A stretch of DNA of 64,000 bases from Arthrobacter nitroguajacolicus_D (lineage in GTDB: Bacteria; Actinomycetota; Actinomycetes; Actinomycetales; Micrococcaceae): positions 124,001-188,000 of the forward strand of contig NZ_JAVDSH010000009.1 of the NCBI RefSeq assembly GCF_031455195.1, written 5' to 3'. Shown piece after piece: positions 33,120 through 41,307 of this stretch; position 1 is the first letter of the stretch; each line of letters starts with the position of its first letter. The translations under genes and the position numbers were made by a program. The notes below the pieces were generated by a model. That model searched no databases. It saw nothing but the letters and a program-made list of their open reading frames with translations, and was not told the DNA's origin.

Positions 33120-35843
33120 TTACTTCTTGGCTGCGGCCTTACGTGCCGGTGCCTTACGGGTTGTGGTCCGTTTGACCGGGCCCTTGGCACGCTTTTCAGC
33201 CAAAAGCTCGACGGCGCGTTCCCGGGTCAGTTCCTCAAGGGACGTTGAACGGGGAACAGTGATGTTCGTGACGCCGTCGGTGATGTAAGGCCCGAAGCGG
33301 CCTTCCTTCACCACGATGTTCTTCTCCGACACCGGGTCAGGACCGAACTCGGCAAGAGGCGGCACCGCTGCCCGCGCACCACGTTGCTTGGGCTGCGAGT
33401 AGATTTCCAGGGCCTGTTCCAGGGTGATCGTGAAGATTTCCTCTTCCGATCCAATGGAACGGGAGTCGGTGCCCTTTTTCAGGTAAGGCCCAAAGCGGCC
33501 GTTCTGAACGGTGATGGGGTTGCCTTCAGCGTCCTCACCCAGGACCCTGGGAAGGCTCATGAGCTGAAGCGCCTCGTCCAGGGTGACACTGTCCACTGTC
33601 ATGGACTTGAACAGGGAACCCGTTCGGGGCTTGGCCTTGACGGGCTTCTTCGGCGGCTTCGGCTTGCCGTTCTTGTAGTACTCCACGGGCTGGTTGGCCA
33701 ATTGTTCCTCGGTCATCTCAGGGATGATCTCAGTGACGTATGCGCCGTATCGCCCGTTCTTTGCCACAACCGTGTGGCCGGTGTGCGGGTCCGTTCCCAG
33801 GACGCGTTCCTCCGGGGCTGCCGTTTCCATCAGCTCTTTGGCTTTGGCTGCGGTGAGTTCGTCCGGAGCCAGCTCCTCAGGAACGTTTGCCCTGGCCGAC
33901 TCCACTACTTCGCCGGTCTTCTCATCCACTGTGGGAATGGAGCTTTCCAGGTATGGCCCGAACTTGCCCACCCGAAGGGTGATGCCTTCTGCAATGGGCA
34001 CGGAGTTGATTTCGCGGGCATCGATTTCGCCGAGGTTGTTGACGATGCTCAACAGCCCGGGGTCGGCGTCTTCACCGTAGTAGAAGTGCTTAAGCCAGGC
34101 GGTGCCTGCGGCTTGGCCGTTGGCGATCTTGTCCAGGTCGCCTTCCATGTCCGCTGTGAACTCGTAGTCGACATAGTCGGTGAAGTGCTGTTCCAGCAGG
34201 CGGATCACAGAGAACGCAATCCAGCTCGGGACCAGGGCGGAGCCCTGCTTCCGGACATAGCCGCGGTCCTGGATGGTGGAGATGGTGGAGGCGTACGTGG
34301 AGGGGCGTCCGATGCCACGCTTTTCCAGTTCAGCAGTCAGTGACGCTTCTGTGTAGCGCGGGGGCGGCGAGGTTTCGTGGCCTACAGCCAGGATGTCCGA
34401 AGCGGTCAGGGCATCGCCCTTGGCGACGTTCGGCAGGCGCCGGGCTTCATCGGAGTCGTCGTCTCCGCGGCTTTCGTCCTTGCCCTCTTCGTAAGCGGCC
34501 AGGAAGCCGGGGAAGGTGATAACGGTGCCGGAGGCCGAGAACTCTGCGTCGCGGCCGTCAGCGGCAACCGCTCCGAGGCGGATGGTGGCCGTGGACCCCT
34601 TCGCGTCAGCCATCTGGGAGGCAACAGTCCGCTTCCAGATGAGCTCATACAGGCGGAACTCGTCACCGCTGAGTTGCTTGGCAACCTGGGCCGGGGTCCG
34701 GAAGGAGTCACCGGCAGGACGGATGGCTTCGTGCGCTTCCTGCGCGTTGGCCGCTTTGTTGGCGTAGACGCGGGGACTCTGCGGCACATACTCGGGGCCG
34801 TAAAGCTCAGCTGCCTGGCGACGGGACGCGGTCAGGGCTTCGTCACTCAAGGCCGACGAATCCGTACGCATATAAGTGATGTAGCCGTTTTCATACAGGC
34901 GTTGGGCCACCTGCATGGTGCTCTTCGAGGAGAAGCGCAGTTTGCGGCCGGCTTCCTGCTGGAGGGTGGACGTGGTGAACGGCGCGGCCGGCCTGCGGGT
35001 GTACGGCTTGGTGTCCACCGAACGCACGCGGAAGTCCGCGTTTTCCAGGCCGGACGCCAGGGACGTGGCGAGTTCCTCGTTAAGGTGCACCACGTTGGAG
35101 GAAGTGAGTTGGCCGTTGTCGTTGAAGTCACGGCCACTGGCAACCTTGGAGCCGTCCACGGCGGCGAGCTTGGCCTTGAACGAGCCAGAGTCCGCACCGA
35201 ACTGTCCGGTGAGGTCCCAGTACGACGCTGCGCGGAAGGCCATGCGTTCACGTTCGCGGTCCACCACCATGCGGGTGACTACTGACTGCACGCGGCCGGC
35301 TGACAGCCCGCGGGCCACCTTGCGCCACAGGACAGGAGAAATTTCGTAGCCATAGAGGCGGTCAAGGATTCGGCGCGTCTCCTGGGCATCCACCAAGGCC
35401 GTATCGACGTCGCGCAGGTTGTCCATGGCGCGGTGGATGGCTTCCTTGGTGATTTCACCGAAGGTCATGCGGTATACGGGAACCTTGGGCTTCAGGACCT
35501 CCAGGAGGTGCCACGCGATGGCTTCGCCTTCGCGGTCCCCATCGGTTGCGAGGTAGAGCGCGTCAGCGTCTTTCAGCTGGGCCTTGAGCTCGGCAACCTT
35601 TTTCTTCTTATCCGGAGAAACAACGTAGTACGGCTTGAAGTCGTTTTCGACGTCGACGGCGAACTTGCCCAGCGAGGTCTTCTTCAGTTCTGCAGGCAGG
35701 TCAGAGGGCTGCGGGAGGTCACGGATATGGCCGATCGAAGCCTCGACGATGAAGCCCTCGCCAAGATACTTGGCGATGGTCTTGCTTTTGGCTGGAGACT
35801 CCACAATCACGAGTTTCTTGCCGGTTTTTGCCTTGCTGGGCAC
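33120..35843 (-). CDS. topA: DNA topoisomerase I
   Basis: 907 residues from a GTG at 35843, which has AGGAG four bases upstream and places KKLVIVESPAKSKTIAKYLG right at the N-terminus. The Toprim domain shows the acidic triplet in ATDGDREGEA. The catalytic Tyr is at about 324 in GYITYMRTDSS. The C-terminal third has several topo C-terminal repeats (GRFGPYL, GRYGAYV, GRFGPYI). The chain ends in a Lys/Ala-rich tail typical of actinobacterial TopA, which helps processive relaxation of negative supercoils. No zinc fingers are seen, as in Mycobacterium. Confidence 0.96.
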   Translation of the reverse strand: MPSKAKTGKKLVIVESPAKSKTIAKYLGEGFIVEASIGHIRDLPQPSDLPAELKKTSLGKFAVDVENDFKPYYVVSPDKKKKVAELKAQLKDADALYLATDGDREGEAIAWHLLEVLKPKVPVYRMTFGEITKEAIHRAMDNLRDVDTALVDAQETRRILDRLYGYEISPVLWRKVARGLSAGRVQSVVTRMVVDRERERMAFRAASYWDLTGQFGADSGSFKAKLAAVDGSKVASGRDFNDNGQLTSSNVVHLNEELATSLASGLENADFRVRSVDTKPYTRRPAAPFTTSTLQQEAGRKLRFSSKSTMQVAQRLYENGYITYMRTDSSALSDEALTASRRQAAELYGPEYVPQSPRVYANKAANAQEAHEAIRPAGDSFRTPAQVAKQLSGDEFRLYELIWKRTVASQMADAKGSTATIRLGAVAADGRDAEFSASGTVITFPGFLAAYEEGKDESRGDDDSDEARRLPNVAKGDALTASDILAVGHETSPPPRYTEASLTAELEKRGIGRPSTYASTISTIQDRGYVRKQGSALVPSWIAFSVIRLLEQHFTDYVDYEFTADMEGDLDKIANGQAAGTAWLKHFYYGEDADPGLLSIVNNLGEIDAREINSVPIAEGITLRVGKFGPYLESSIPTVDEKTGEVVESARANVPEELAPDELTAAKAKELMETAAPEERVLGTDPHTGHTVVAKNGRYGAYVTEIIPEMTEEQLANQPVEYYKNGKPKPPKKPVKAKPRTGSLFKSMTVDSVTLDEALQLMSLPRVLGEDAEGNPITVQNGRFGPYLKKGTDSRSIGSEEEIFTITLEQALEIYSQPKQRGARAAVPPLAEFGPDPVSEKNIVVKEGRFGPYITDGVTNITVPRSTSLEELTRERAVELLAEKRAKGPVKRTTTRKAPARKAAAKK

Positions 35844-35967
35844 GGTGCTCCTACAGAAAAAATGTGTCATTGGGCTGGTGCCCATACTGGCCTAGTTCAC
35901 CATAGTTTGTAGAATCCTGCGTTGCGGCAGGGAAACCAGGGCGGTGGTGCGAGGACCCGGATGGCTC

Positions 35968-36669
35968 CTACTGTCCGGGTGCTACGCGGTCATCCGGGAT
36001 CATTGACCACAAGGTTGCCATACGTTCGGCACCTTCGGGTATTTGGGTGGGGTCGTCGAGTTCGTACTCGCGCAGAATTTCACGGATCCGGTCCGAAAGC
36101 TCCTTGCGTTGCGGGTTGGTGAGGTACAGCAGGTTGCTTGCCAAGACCACGGCAGCAGGCTCCTCGGCGGCGCCGCCCCGCTGGCGGCGTTCGCCACGCG
36201 CCCTGGCGAACGCCGAAGCCCTCCGTCGGAAAGCATCGAGCTCGAGGTCAACCACTGCAATTTCAGGGCTGGCGACGCTGCCGCCGGAAATAGTGAAGTC
36301 CGTCCCCGCGGCCTTCCATCGCCGCTCGCGGGCATCCCCTGCGTTCTCCGCCGGGGCCACGATCCCCCATTTTTGGAGGGCCCGGAGGTGGTAGCTCATT
36401 GCGCTGGGGGTGAGACCGGTCCTTGCCGCGAGTTCGGTGGCCGTGTGGCTGACCTGGGTGGCGTAGAGCTCGGATATGACCTCGATACGGGCAGCGTGTG
36501 CCAGTGCGCGGATGGCCTTGGGATCGGTGATCTCAATCGTCTTTTCGGCACGCTTGCGCCGCGGAACGTCGCCTGACGCTTGGGATGGCTGGTTGTTCGC
36601 AATCACTTCATCAGTGTAGTCAGCGTCACTTCCGCCCGGATCGCTGGGCGGCGCATTGTCCTTTTTCAT
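35968..36669 (-). CDS. ArsR-like helix-turn-helix regulator
   Basis: 233 residues. A disordered, charged N-terminus of about 45 residues is followed by a winged helix (DPKAIRALAHAARIEVISELY, then HTATELAARTGLTPSAMSYHLRALQKWGIV). The C-terminal half is helical, with an Arg-rich segment ARARGERRQRGG and YLTNPQRKELSDRIREI. No metal-binding Cys is present. Its ATG overlaps the stop of the upstream methyltransferase gene (ATGA), so the two are co-translated. Target genes are unknown. Confidence 0.8.
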   Translation of the reverse strand: MKKDNAPPSDPGGSDADYTDEVIANNQPSQASGDVPRRKRAEKTIEITDPKAIRALAHAARIEVISELYATQVSHTATELAARTGLTPSAMSYHLRALQKWGIVAPAENAGDARERRWKAAGTDFTISGGSVASPEIAVVDLELDAFRRRASAFARARGERRQRGGAAEEPAAVVLASNLLYLTNPQRKELSDRIREILREYELDDPTQIPEGAERMATLWSMIPDDRVAPGQ

Positions 36670-38333
36670 GCCGTGGCCTTCCCGACGTCGGGAAGAAGGA
36701 ACGTGTCAGGGAACAGGAAGCCATCCAGGACGAGGTTGGTGACCTCCCGGGTCAGGCCTTCCCGAAAGGTGTCCTCGTCAAAGTCTTCGCTGCCGCCCAG
36801 CAGGGCCACCAACGCCGATGCGATCTGCCCCACGGACAACTGTCCATCGCATGCCGAGACGAAGCCGGCGAGTTCGGTGCTGAGCAAATTGGTTCGGCGG
36901 AGGCCTGCACCCTGGCGCAGGAGAATGACCCCGGGGTGCTCGGCGCCCGGACGCTGGTGCCGTTCCTCGGTGACGTCTTCCGCGACCACCAGATGAGCTT
37001 CCAACAGCGAATTGGCTGCCACCCAGTCCGAGCGTTCCACGGCGGCGCCGAGATGGGGTCCAATCGGCTGCTCGATGGCGTAGGTGATTTCTTCGAAGCG
37101 GTTGATGCTGGCCCCATTTGCGGAGACCGGACGGCGGAGCCAAATCATGCCAAACCCGATGCCCTCGACATTCCTCGACGCGAAGTCCCGCAGATAGGCA
37201 GCGTATGCCTCTTTATAGTGGCCGCCCTCACGGTTTTGCGAGGCGTCCTGCAACCACGTTTCCGCGTACTGCTCCGGACCAACCTGCTCGCGTTGAATGA
37301 ACCAAACATCCAGGCCCGAGTCCTTCAGCCATGCCGTGGGACGGTCCCTCCAGTCGGTCCCCGAGGTGACTTCCCAGTTCCCGAGCATTTGGGCGGTTCC
37401 TCCGGGTTGGAGGACACTCTCCAGGGACTGGACCAGCGAAGCCACGATCTCGTCGCCGGGCAGGCCGCCGTCGCGGTAGGTGAACTGCTCCGACGCCAAC
37501 TCTCCGCCTGTCCGTGGCGTGATCACGAACGGAGGGTTGGACACCACCAAACCGAACTGCTCCCCCTCCACGGGGTCAAGCAGCGATCCCAACCGGAGGC
37601 TTACCCTGCTCCCCAAATCGGCGGGGTCCAGTTCCAACTCCTGTGCATTCAGGAGCAGGTTGAATCGGGTGAACGCCAGGGCGCGCTCGGAAATGTCCGT
37701 GGCGGTCACGTGGTCGCAGTGGTGCAACAGGTGGAAGGTTTGGATGCCGCATCCGGTCCCCAAATCGAGCGCCCGCTCCGTGTGGTGCCTGACAGTTGTT
37801 TGGACAAGTGTTGTTGATGCGCGACCGATTCCCAGCACATGGTCGTGCCTCAGCACACCTGGCTGCTGGTGGGCGGCGAGGTCGCTTGCTACCCAGAGGT
37901 CGGCGCCCCCGCTGCCGTCAAGGTTGGCATCCCAGCCGTAGGGTCGCAGGTCCACCTTGGCCCGGACGATTCCGGACTCCGCTGTGACCAGACCCAGCTC
38001 CACCAGTCCCTGCACGCCGGTCCGGGGGACGGCGGCCTCGATTGCGGTGGTGGATTGCGGGACGGCGAGCAGCCATAGCCGGACAACGGTGGTCAGCGCC
38101 CGCACCACCGGGTCTTCAGAGGCAGCGAGCCGTTCGCTGGCCAACAATGCGGGGATGAGTTGATCCCTTCCCAGTGCATCTGACGCGGATTCGCCCAACA
38201 GCTCAGCCACCCCGTCCACGGTGTACGAAATTGCGCGGAGGTCCGCGGCGAGCGCCGTGAGCAGTTCGGGACGGTCGCTGCGTGGAGCATCGTCAGTGTT
38301 GCCGGCGGTAAAGAAGGTAGCTGTCTCAGTCAC
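36666..38333 (-). CDS. Class I SAM-dependent methyltransferase with N-terminal accessory domain
   Basis: 555 residues from a GTG at 38333. TACACT lies exactly six bases before this GTG on the coding strand, the leaderless actinobacterial pattern, and no ribosome site is seen. Residues about 15-160 form a helical N-terminal domain. The SAM motif is ALDLGTGCGIQTF (about 188-200). The catalytic loop VVSNPPFV (about 264-270) is the NPPF/Y motif of amino-group methyltransferases such as HemK/PrmC and RsmC. The C-terminal 190 residues form a further domain. This three-part layout recurs in actinobacteria (I think annotated DUF7059/DUF7782). The N-modified substrate, protein Gln or rRNA base, is unknown. 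Confidence 0.78.
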   Translation of the reverse strand: MTETATFFTAGNTDDAPRSDRPELLTALAADLRAISYTVDGVAELLGESASDALGRDQLIPALLASERLAASEDPVVRALTTVVRLWLLAVPQSTTAIEAAVPRTGVQGLVELGLVTAESGIVRAKVDLRPYGWDANLDGSGGADLWVASDLAAHQQPGVLRHDHVLGIGRASTTLVQTTVRHHTERALDLGTGCGIQTFHLLHHCDHVTATDISERALAFTRFNLLLNAQELELDPADLGSRVSLRLGSLLDPVEGEQFGLVVSNPPFVITPRTGGELASEQFTYRDGGLPGDEIVASLVQSLESVLQPGGTAQMLGNWEVTSGTDWRDRPTAWLKDSGLDVWFIQREQVGPEQYAETWLQDASQNREGGHYKEAYAAYLRDFASRNVEGIGFGMIWLRRPVSANGASINRFEEITYAIEQPIGPHLGAAVERSDWVAANSLLEAHLVVAEDVTEERHQRPGAEHPGVILLRQGAGLRRTNLLSTELAGFVSACDGQLSVGQIASALVALLGGSEDFDEDTFREGLTREVTNLVLDGFLFPDTFLLPDVGKATA

Positions 38334-38339
38334 CTTGCA

Positions 38340-38345
38340 AGTGTA
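38340..38345 (-). promoter_or_regulatory. -10 box TACACT of the methyltransferase gene (leaderless)
   Basis: TANNNT six bases before the GTG at 38333 on the minus strand. No Shine-Dalgarno is present, so transcription probably starts at the start codon. Confidence 0.5.
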
Positions 38346-38414
38346 GGTGCGGTAAACAGTGGCCGCGGGTGCTGGCCCGATGTTATGTGGACAAAGGTCA
38401 GTGGCTGAACCCGG

Positions 38415-38420
38415 TAGCGT
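38415..38420 (+). promoter_or_regulatory. -10 box TAGCGT of the first lipoprotein gene (leaderless)
   Basis: TANNNT seven bases before the ATG at 38428, with no ribosome site between. Confidence 0.4.
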
Positions 38421-38427
38421 TGATAAT

Positions 38428-38871
38428 ATGCTCAACTTTTCCTCCACAAGGCGCCGCGCGGGCCTTGTTGCCATCACTGCTGCAGTCCTCTTGGGAGCCT
38501 GTGCCTGCCAGGCACCAGTCAACATCGCGGACGCGGACGTCCCAGCGTGGAAGGCGACAGCTCTCCCGGAAGCCAGCGGTGTGGTGTTGGAGGACTCGGG
38601 AAAGATACTGAACAGGGACCCGCTGCTAAAGGAAGCGGCAAGTGTCCAGGCAGGAACCTACACCCTGACCATGGCATGCGATGGGAGCGGCAAGGCCTAC
38701 TTCGCGGTCTCCTCGGGCGGGAAGAAGATCACCGACGCGGCCGCGGCATGTAACGGTAACCGCGACATCGTCAAGATCAAGGTACCGGTCACCGGCCCCC
38801 TCAGCATCTCCACCAGTAGTGTCGACGCCCCGCTGATCTTCGCCTATCACCTGGCCCCAGCAGCCAGCTAG
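38428..38871 (+). CDS. Small secreted lipoprotein, paralogue 1
   Basis: 147 residues. A basic n-region (STRRRAG) and Ala/Val-rich helix end in lipobox LLGAC, with the lipidated Cys near residue 25. A second Cys follows at +2. The mature domain shares a pattern with the next protein: GTY-x-T-x-AC-G near the middle, then FAV, a second conserved Cys (AACNG), and FAYHL at the end. The two conserved Cys could form a disulfide. Not a family I can name. No ribosome site precedes the ATG, and a -10-like box lies just upstream. Confidence 0.75.
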   Translation: MLNFSSTRRRAGLVAITAAVLLGACACQAPVNIADADVPAWKATALPEASGVVLEDSGKILNRDPLLKEAASVQAGTYTLTMACDGSGKAYFAVSSGGKKITDAAAACNGNRDIVKIKVPVTGPLSISTSSVDAPLIFAYHLAPAAS

Positions 38872-38924
38872 GCCAGCGCTGCCACCTCCCGCATTCGGGC
38901 CTTCAGCAGCCGGCCGGGCGGGCG

Positions 38925-38930
38925 TAAAGT
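38925..38930 (+). promoter_or_regulatory. -10 box TAAAGT of the second lipoprotein gene (leaderless)
   Basis: TANNNT exactly six bases before the ATG at 38937; no Shine-Dalgarno sequence. It gives the second lipoprotein its own promoter. Confidence 0.5.
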
Positions 38931-38936
38931 CAGTGC

Positions 38937-39467
38937 ATGGGGAGCAACGCAGCTCGCTCGGTGATGGCGCGGCGGTTGGCGAGGGCCGCCGTCGTACTTC
39001 TTATTGCGCTGTGCGGGAGCTTGTCGGGCTGCGAATACACTGACGACGGCGACGGCAGGCCGGAGGCAGCTCCCACCGCTTCCGCGGGCAACGTGGTGCT
39101 GCCGCCCGATCCCGAGCTGGAACAGACCGTCACCGGGGAGGCATTGCAGGAATGGGCGATGTCGGCGCTGCCCGAATCCCAGGGCAAGTCTTTCTACTCA
39201 AGCAGTGGCTACCTCAACGCCGGCGAGTCCAAATCGGAGCAGACGGTGCAGTTGCCGGGCGGAACCTACGCGGTGACACTGGCATGCCGCGGCACCCGAA
39301 GGGTGATGTTTGCGGTCAAGGTGGGCGAAGCGGAGCTCGTCGACCTCACGCTGGGGTGCGCCAATGCGCGCGTGAACGTGGTGCAGCTTGAAACGGACGC
39401 CGTGCTGTCCATCACGGTGGGATCCAGGTCAGAAGCGAACTTCGCCTACCGGGTGAGCAAACTGTAA
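38937..39467 (+). CDS. Small secreted lipoprotein, paralogue 2
   Basis: 176 residues. The signal peptide MARRLARAAVVLLIALCGSL ends in lipobox LSGC with the lipidated Cys near residue 32. A linker rich in Asp, Pro and Ala precedes a domain that aligns with paralogue 1. Shared elements are GGTYAVTLACRG, MFAVKVG, LGCANARVNVV and NFAYRVSKL. Both conserved Cys are kept. The function is unknown; this looks like a small beta-sandwich displayed at the outer face of the membrane. It ends ten bases before the convergent trhO gene. Confidence 0.75.
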   Translation: MGSNAARSVMARRLARAAVVLLIALCGSLSGCEYTDDGDGRPEAAPTASAGNVVLPPDPELEQTVTGEALQEWAMSALPESQGKSFYSSSGYLNAGESKSEQTVQLPGGTYAVTLACRGTRRVMFAVKVGEAELVDLTLGCANARVNVVQLETDAVLSITVGSRSEANFAYRVSKL

Positions 39468-39476
39468 GTCAGCCGA

Positions 39477-40373
39477 TCACGCGGCTTCGCAGCCCCCGGG
39501 GCAACGCAGAGTTTCGGGACTGGAAGCACACTCGGCACAGTAAAGGGTCAGGGTGCGGCAGCTGGGGTTTGAGCAGTTCTCGAACTTGTTGGTCGGTGCG
39601 GCACATCGTACGCATTCACCAATGGTTTTCGCTTCGTCGCTGAACTCAACATGCATGCGCTTGTCGAACACGTAGAGGGAACCCTCCCAGAGTCCCTTGT
39701 CCTTGAACGTTTCGCCGTATCGGACGATTCCGCCATCCAGCTGGTAGACCTCTGCGAAGCCGCGGTTAACCATCAAACTGGACAGCACTTCGCAGCGGAT
39801 ACCCCCGGTGCAATAAGTCACGACGGGCTTGTCCTTGAGGTGATCATACTTGCCCGAGTCAAGTTCCTTGATGAAATCGTGGGTGGTGTCCACTTCCGGA
39901 ACGATCGCGTCCTTGAACTTGCCGATCTGCGCTTCGAAGGCGTTGCGCCCATCAAAGAACACGACGTCTTCGCCACTGGATTTCTTGGCATCAACCAGGG
40001 CGTGCAGTTCCTCCGGCTGGAGGTGTTTGCCACCGCCAACCACACCGCTGGCGTCCACTTTGAGTTCGCCGGGTGCGCCGAAGGACACAATTTCGTCGCG
40101 CACTTTGACGCTCAGGCGCGGGAAGTCCGCGGCGCTTCCCTCTGACCATTTGAAGTCGATGCCGTGGAATCCCCGATACTCACGGGTTGTCTTCACGTAC
40201 TGCTTCATGTTGTTGAGTTCGCCGCCAACAGTGGCGTTGATGCCGTCCTTCGAGATAAGAATCCGGCCGGTCAGCCCGAGTTTTTCGCACAGGGCACGCT
40301 GCCATAGACGCACGGCGTCGGGATCGGCAATCGGGGTAAAGCCGTAGAAGAGCACAATTCGGTTCAAAGCCAC
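39477..40373 (-). CDS. trhO: Rhodanese-type tRNA uridine hydroxylase TrhO (UPF0176)
   Basis: 298 residues. The N-terminal domain holds GRILISKDGINATVGG and the rhodanese domain holds the active-site loop YCTGGIRCE (Cys near 188). TrhO proteins use this Cys to make 5-hydroxyuridine at the wobble position of certain tRNAs. A C-terminal Cys-rich stretch (CVRCAAP, CSNPSC, CAECAS, CPGGC) likely binds zinc and is common in actinobacterial members. The start is a GTG at 40373. TACCCT lies six bases before it, again a leaderless arrangement. It is divergent from the GNAT gene. Confidence 0.88.
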   Translation of the reverse strand: MALNRIVLFYGFTPIADPDAVRLWQRALCEKLGLTGRILISKDGINATVGGELNNMKQYVKTTREYRGFHGIDFKWSEGSAADFPRLSVKVRDEIVSFGAPGELKVDASGVVGGGKHLQPEELHALVDAKKSSGEDVVFFDGRNAFEAQIGKFKDAIVPEVDTTHDFIKELDSGKYDHLKDKPVVTYCTGGIRCEVLSSLMVNRGFAEVYQLDGGIVRYGETFKDKGLWEGSLYVFDKRMHVEFSDEAKTIGECVRCAAPTNKFENCSNPSCRTLTLYCAECASSPETLRCPGGCEAA

Positions 40374-40379
40374 TATTCA

Positions 40380-40385
40380 AGGGTA
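40380..40385 (-). promoter_or_regulatory. -10 box TACCCT of trhO (leaderless)
   Basis: TANNNT six bases before the GTG at 40373 on the minus strand, without a ribosome site. Confidence 0.45.
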
Positions 40386-40507
40386 CTTGGTGCAGTAAAA
40401 TCGGCTCCGCGGGGATCGCGGCTGCCCGTCATCCATGGAGAAGTCACAATTGCATAAGCAACGATCCTCCTGCTGATGTCGCTCTGTTGCTTCCCCGGGC
40501 GCTGGCA

Positions 40508-40513
40508 TACTCT
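40508..40513 (+). promoter_or_regulatory. -10 box TACTCT of the GNAT gene (leaderless)
   Basis: TANNNT six bases before the ATG at 40520. The intervening bases CTCTAC offer no ribosome site. This supports 40520 over the earlier in-frame start at 40487. Confidence 0.5.
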
Positions 40514-40519
40514 CTCTAC

Positions 40520-41215
40520 ATGAGTCCAGACGCCTTGGTTGAAGACATTGCGCACCTCTTGGAGGTCTGGGTAGCCGGCTGGGCCGGCTGCCGTGGCTAT
40601 GAGAAACGCCAGGAGGGACGCTTCCCTGCAGCCCTTCGAGCCGACAAAACCGGTGACTGGGAGTACTTCGCCCACGATCCCTCCGACGAAGAGTTCACCA
40701 CCCTTGCGGGAAAGACCTCAGAAGCACCAGCCCGCATCCTGACGGTCCTCACCAACGACGTCCAAAGGTACAAATACCTGGCCGAGCAGCACGGGCTGAC
40801 CGTGACGTCCGCTTCCCAGACCATGATGATCGTGGACATGGAAACCCAGGACGCGGAGGATCCGTGGCTTCCTGATGACGACCTGGAGCTTGCTACGTCC
40901 GAGTCGAACGGAGTCCACCATGCGGTGGTCCACAGCGGGGAGAAAGTCGCTGCCAGCGGCCGGGTGTTCGTGGTAGATGGAACCGCCGTCTTTGACAAGA
41001 TCGTCACCGAACCTGATTTCCAGCGACGGGGGTTGGGGACCTTCATCATGAAAGCCCTCGCAGCCCAAGCCTTTTCGCATCACGTGGAGAACGGGCTTCT
41101 CCTGGCATCACTGGATGGCCAGAAACTGTACTCGCACCTTGGCTGGGACGTGGTGTGCCATGTGCTGATGATGTCCGCCAGCGGAACTGAAGGATCCGAC
41201 CTTTCGGGCGCCTAA
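40520..41215 (+). CDS. GNAT-family N-acetyltransferase
   Basis: About 231 residues. The C-terminal half has the acetyl-CoA motif EPDFQRRGLGTFIMKALAAQA, preceded by FVVDGTAVFDKIVTE and followed by LLASLDGQKLYSHLGW, which is the GNAT fold in order. The N-terminal 100 residues (WVAGWAGCRGYEKR onward) form a separate, uncharacterised domain. The acetyl acceptor is unknown. The gene is followed by a strong hairpin. Confidence 0.82.
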   Translation: MSPDALVEDIAHLLEVWVAGWAGCRGYEKRQEGRFPAALRADKTGDWEYFAHDPSDEEFTTLAGKTSEAPARILTVLTNDVQRYKYLAEQHGLTVTSASQTMMIVDMETQDAEDPWLPDDDLELATSESNGVHHAVVHSGEKVAASGRVFVVDGTAVFDKIVTEPDFQRRGLGTFIMKALAAQAFSHHVENGLLLASLDGQKLYSHLGWDVVCHVLMMSASGTEGSDLSGA

Positions 41216-41231
41216 CAACCCTCCGGGAGTC

Positions 41232-41265
41232 GCGAACGGCGGCGCCCTTGGGTGCCGCCGTTCGC
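41232..41265 (+). terminator. Terminator hairpin after the GNAT gene
   Basis: Arms 41232-41247 and 41250-41265 form about 15 pairs, including one G-U, around a very short loop. Confidence 0.65.
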
Positions 41266-41307
41266 AGCCCTGCGGGGCGACAGTATGAACAGTGACAGAA
41301 TGATTCG

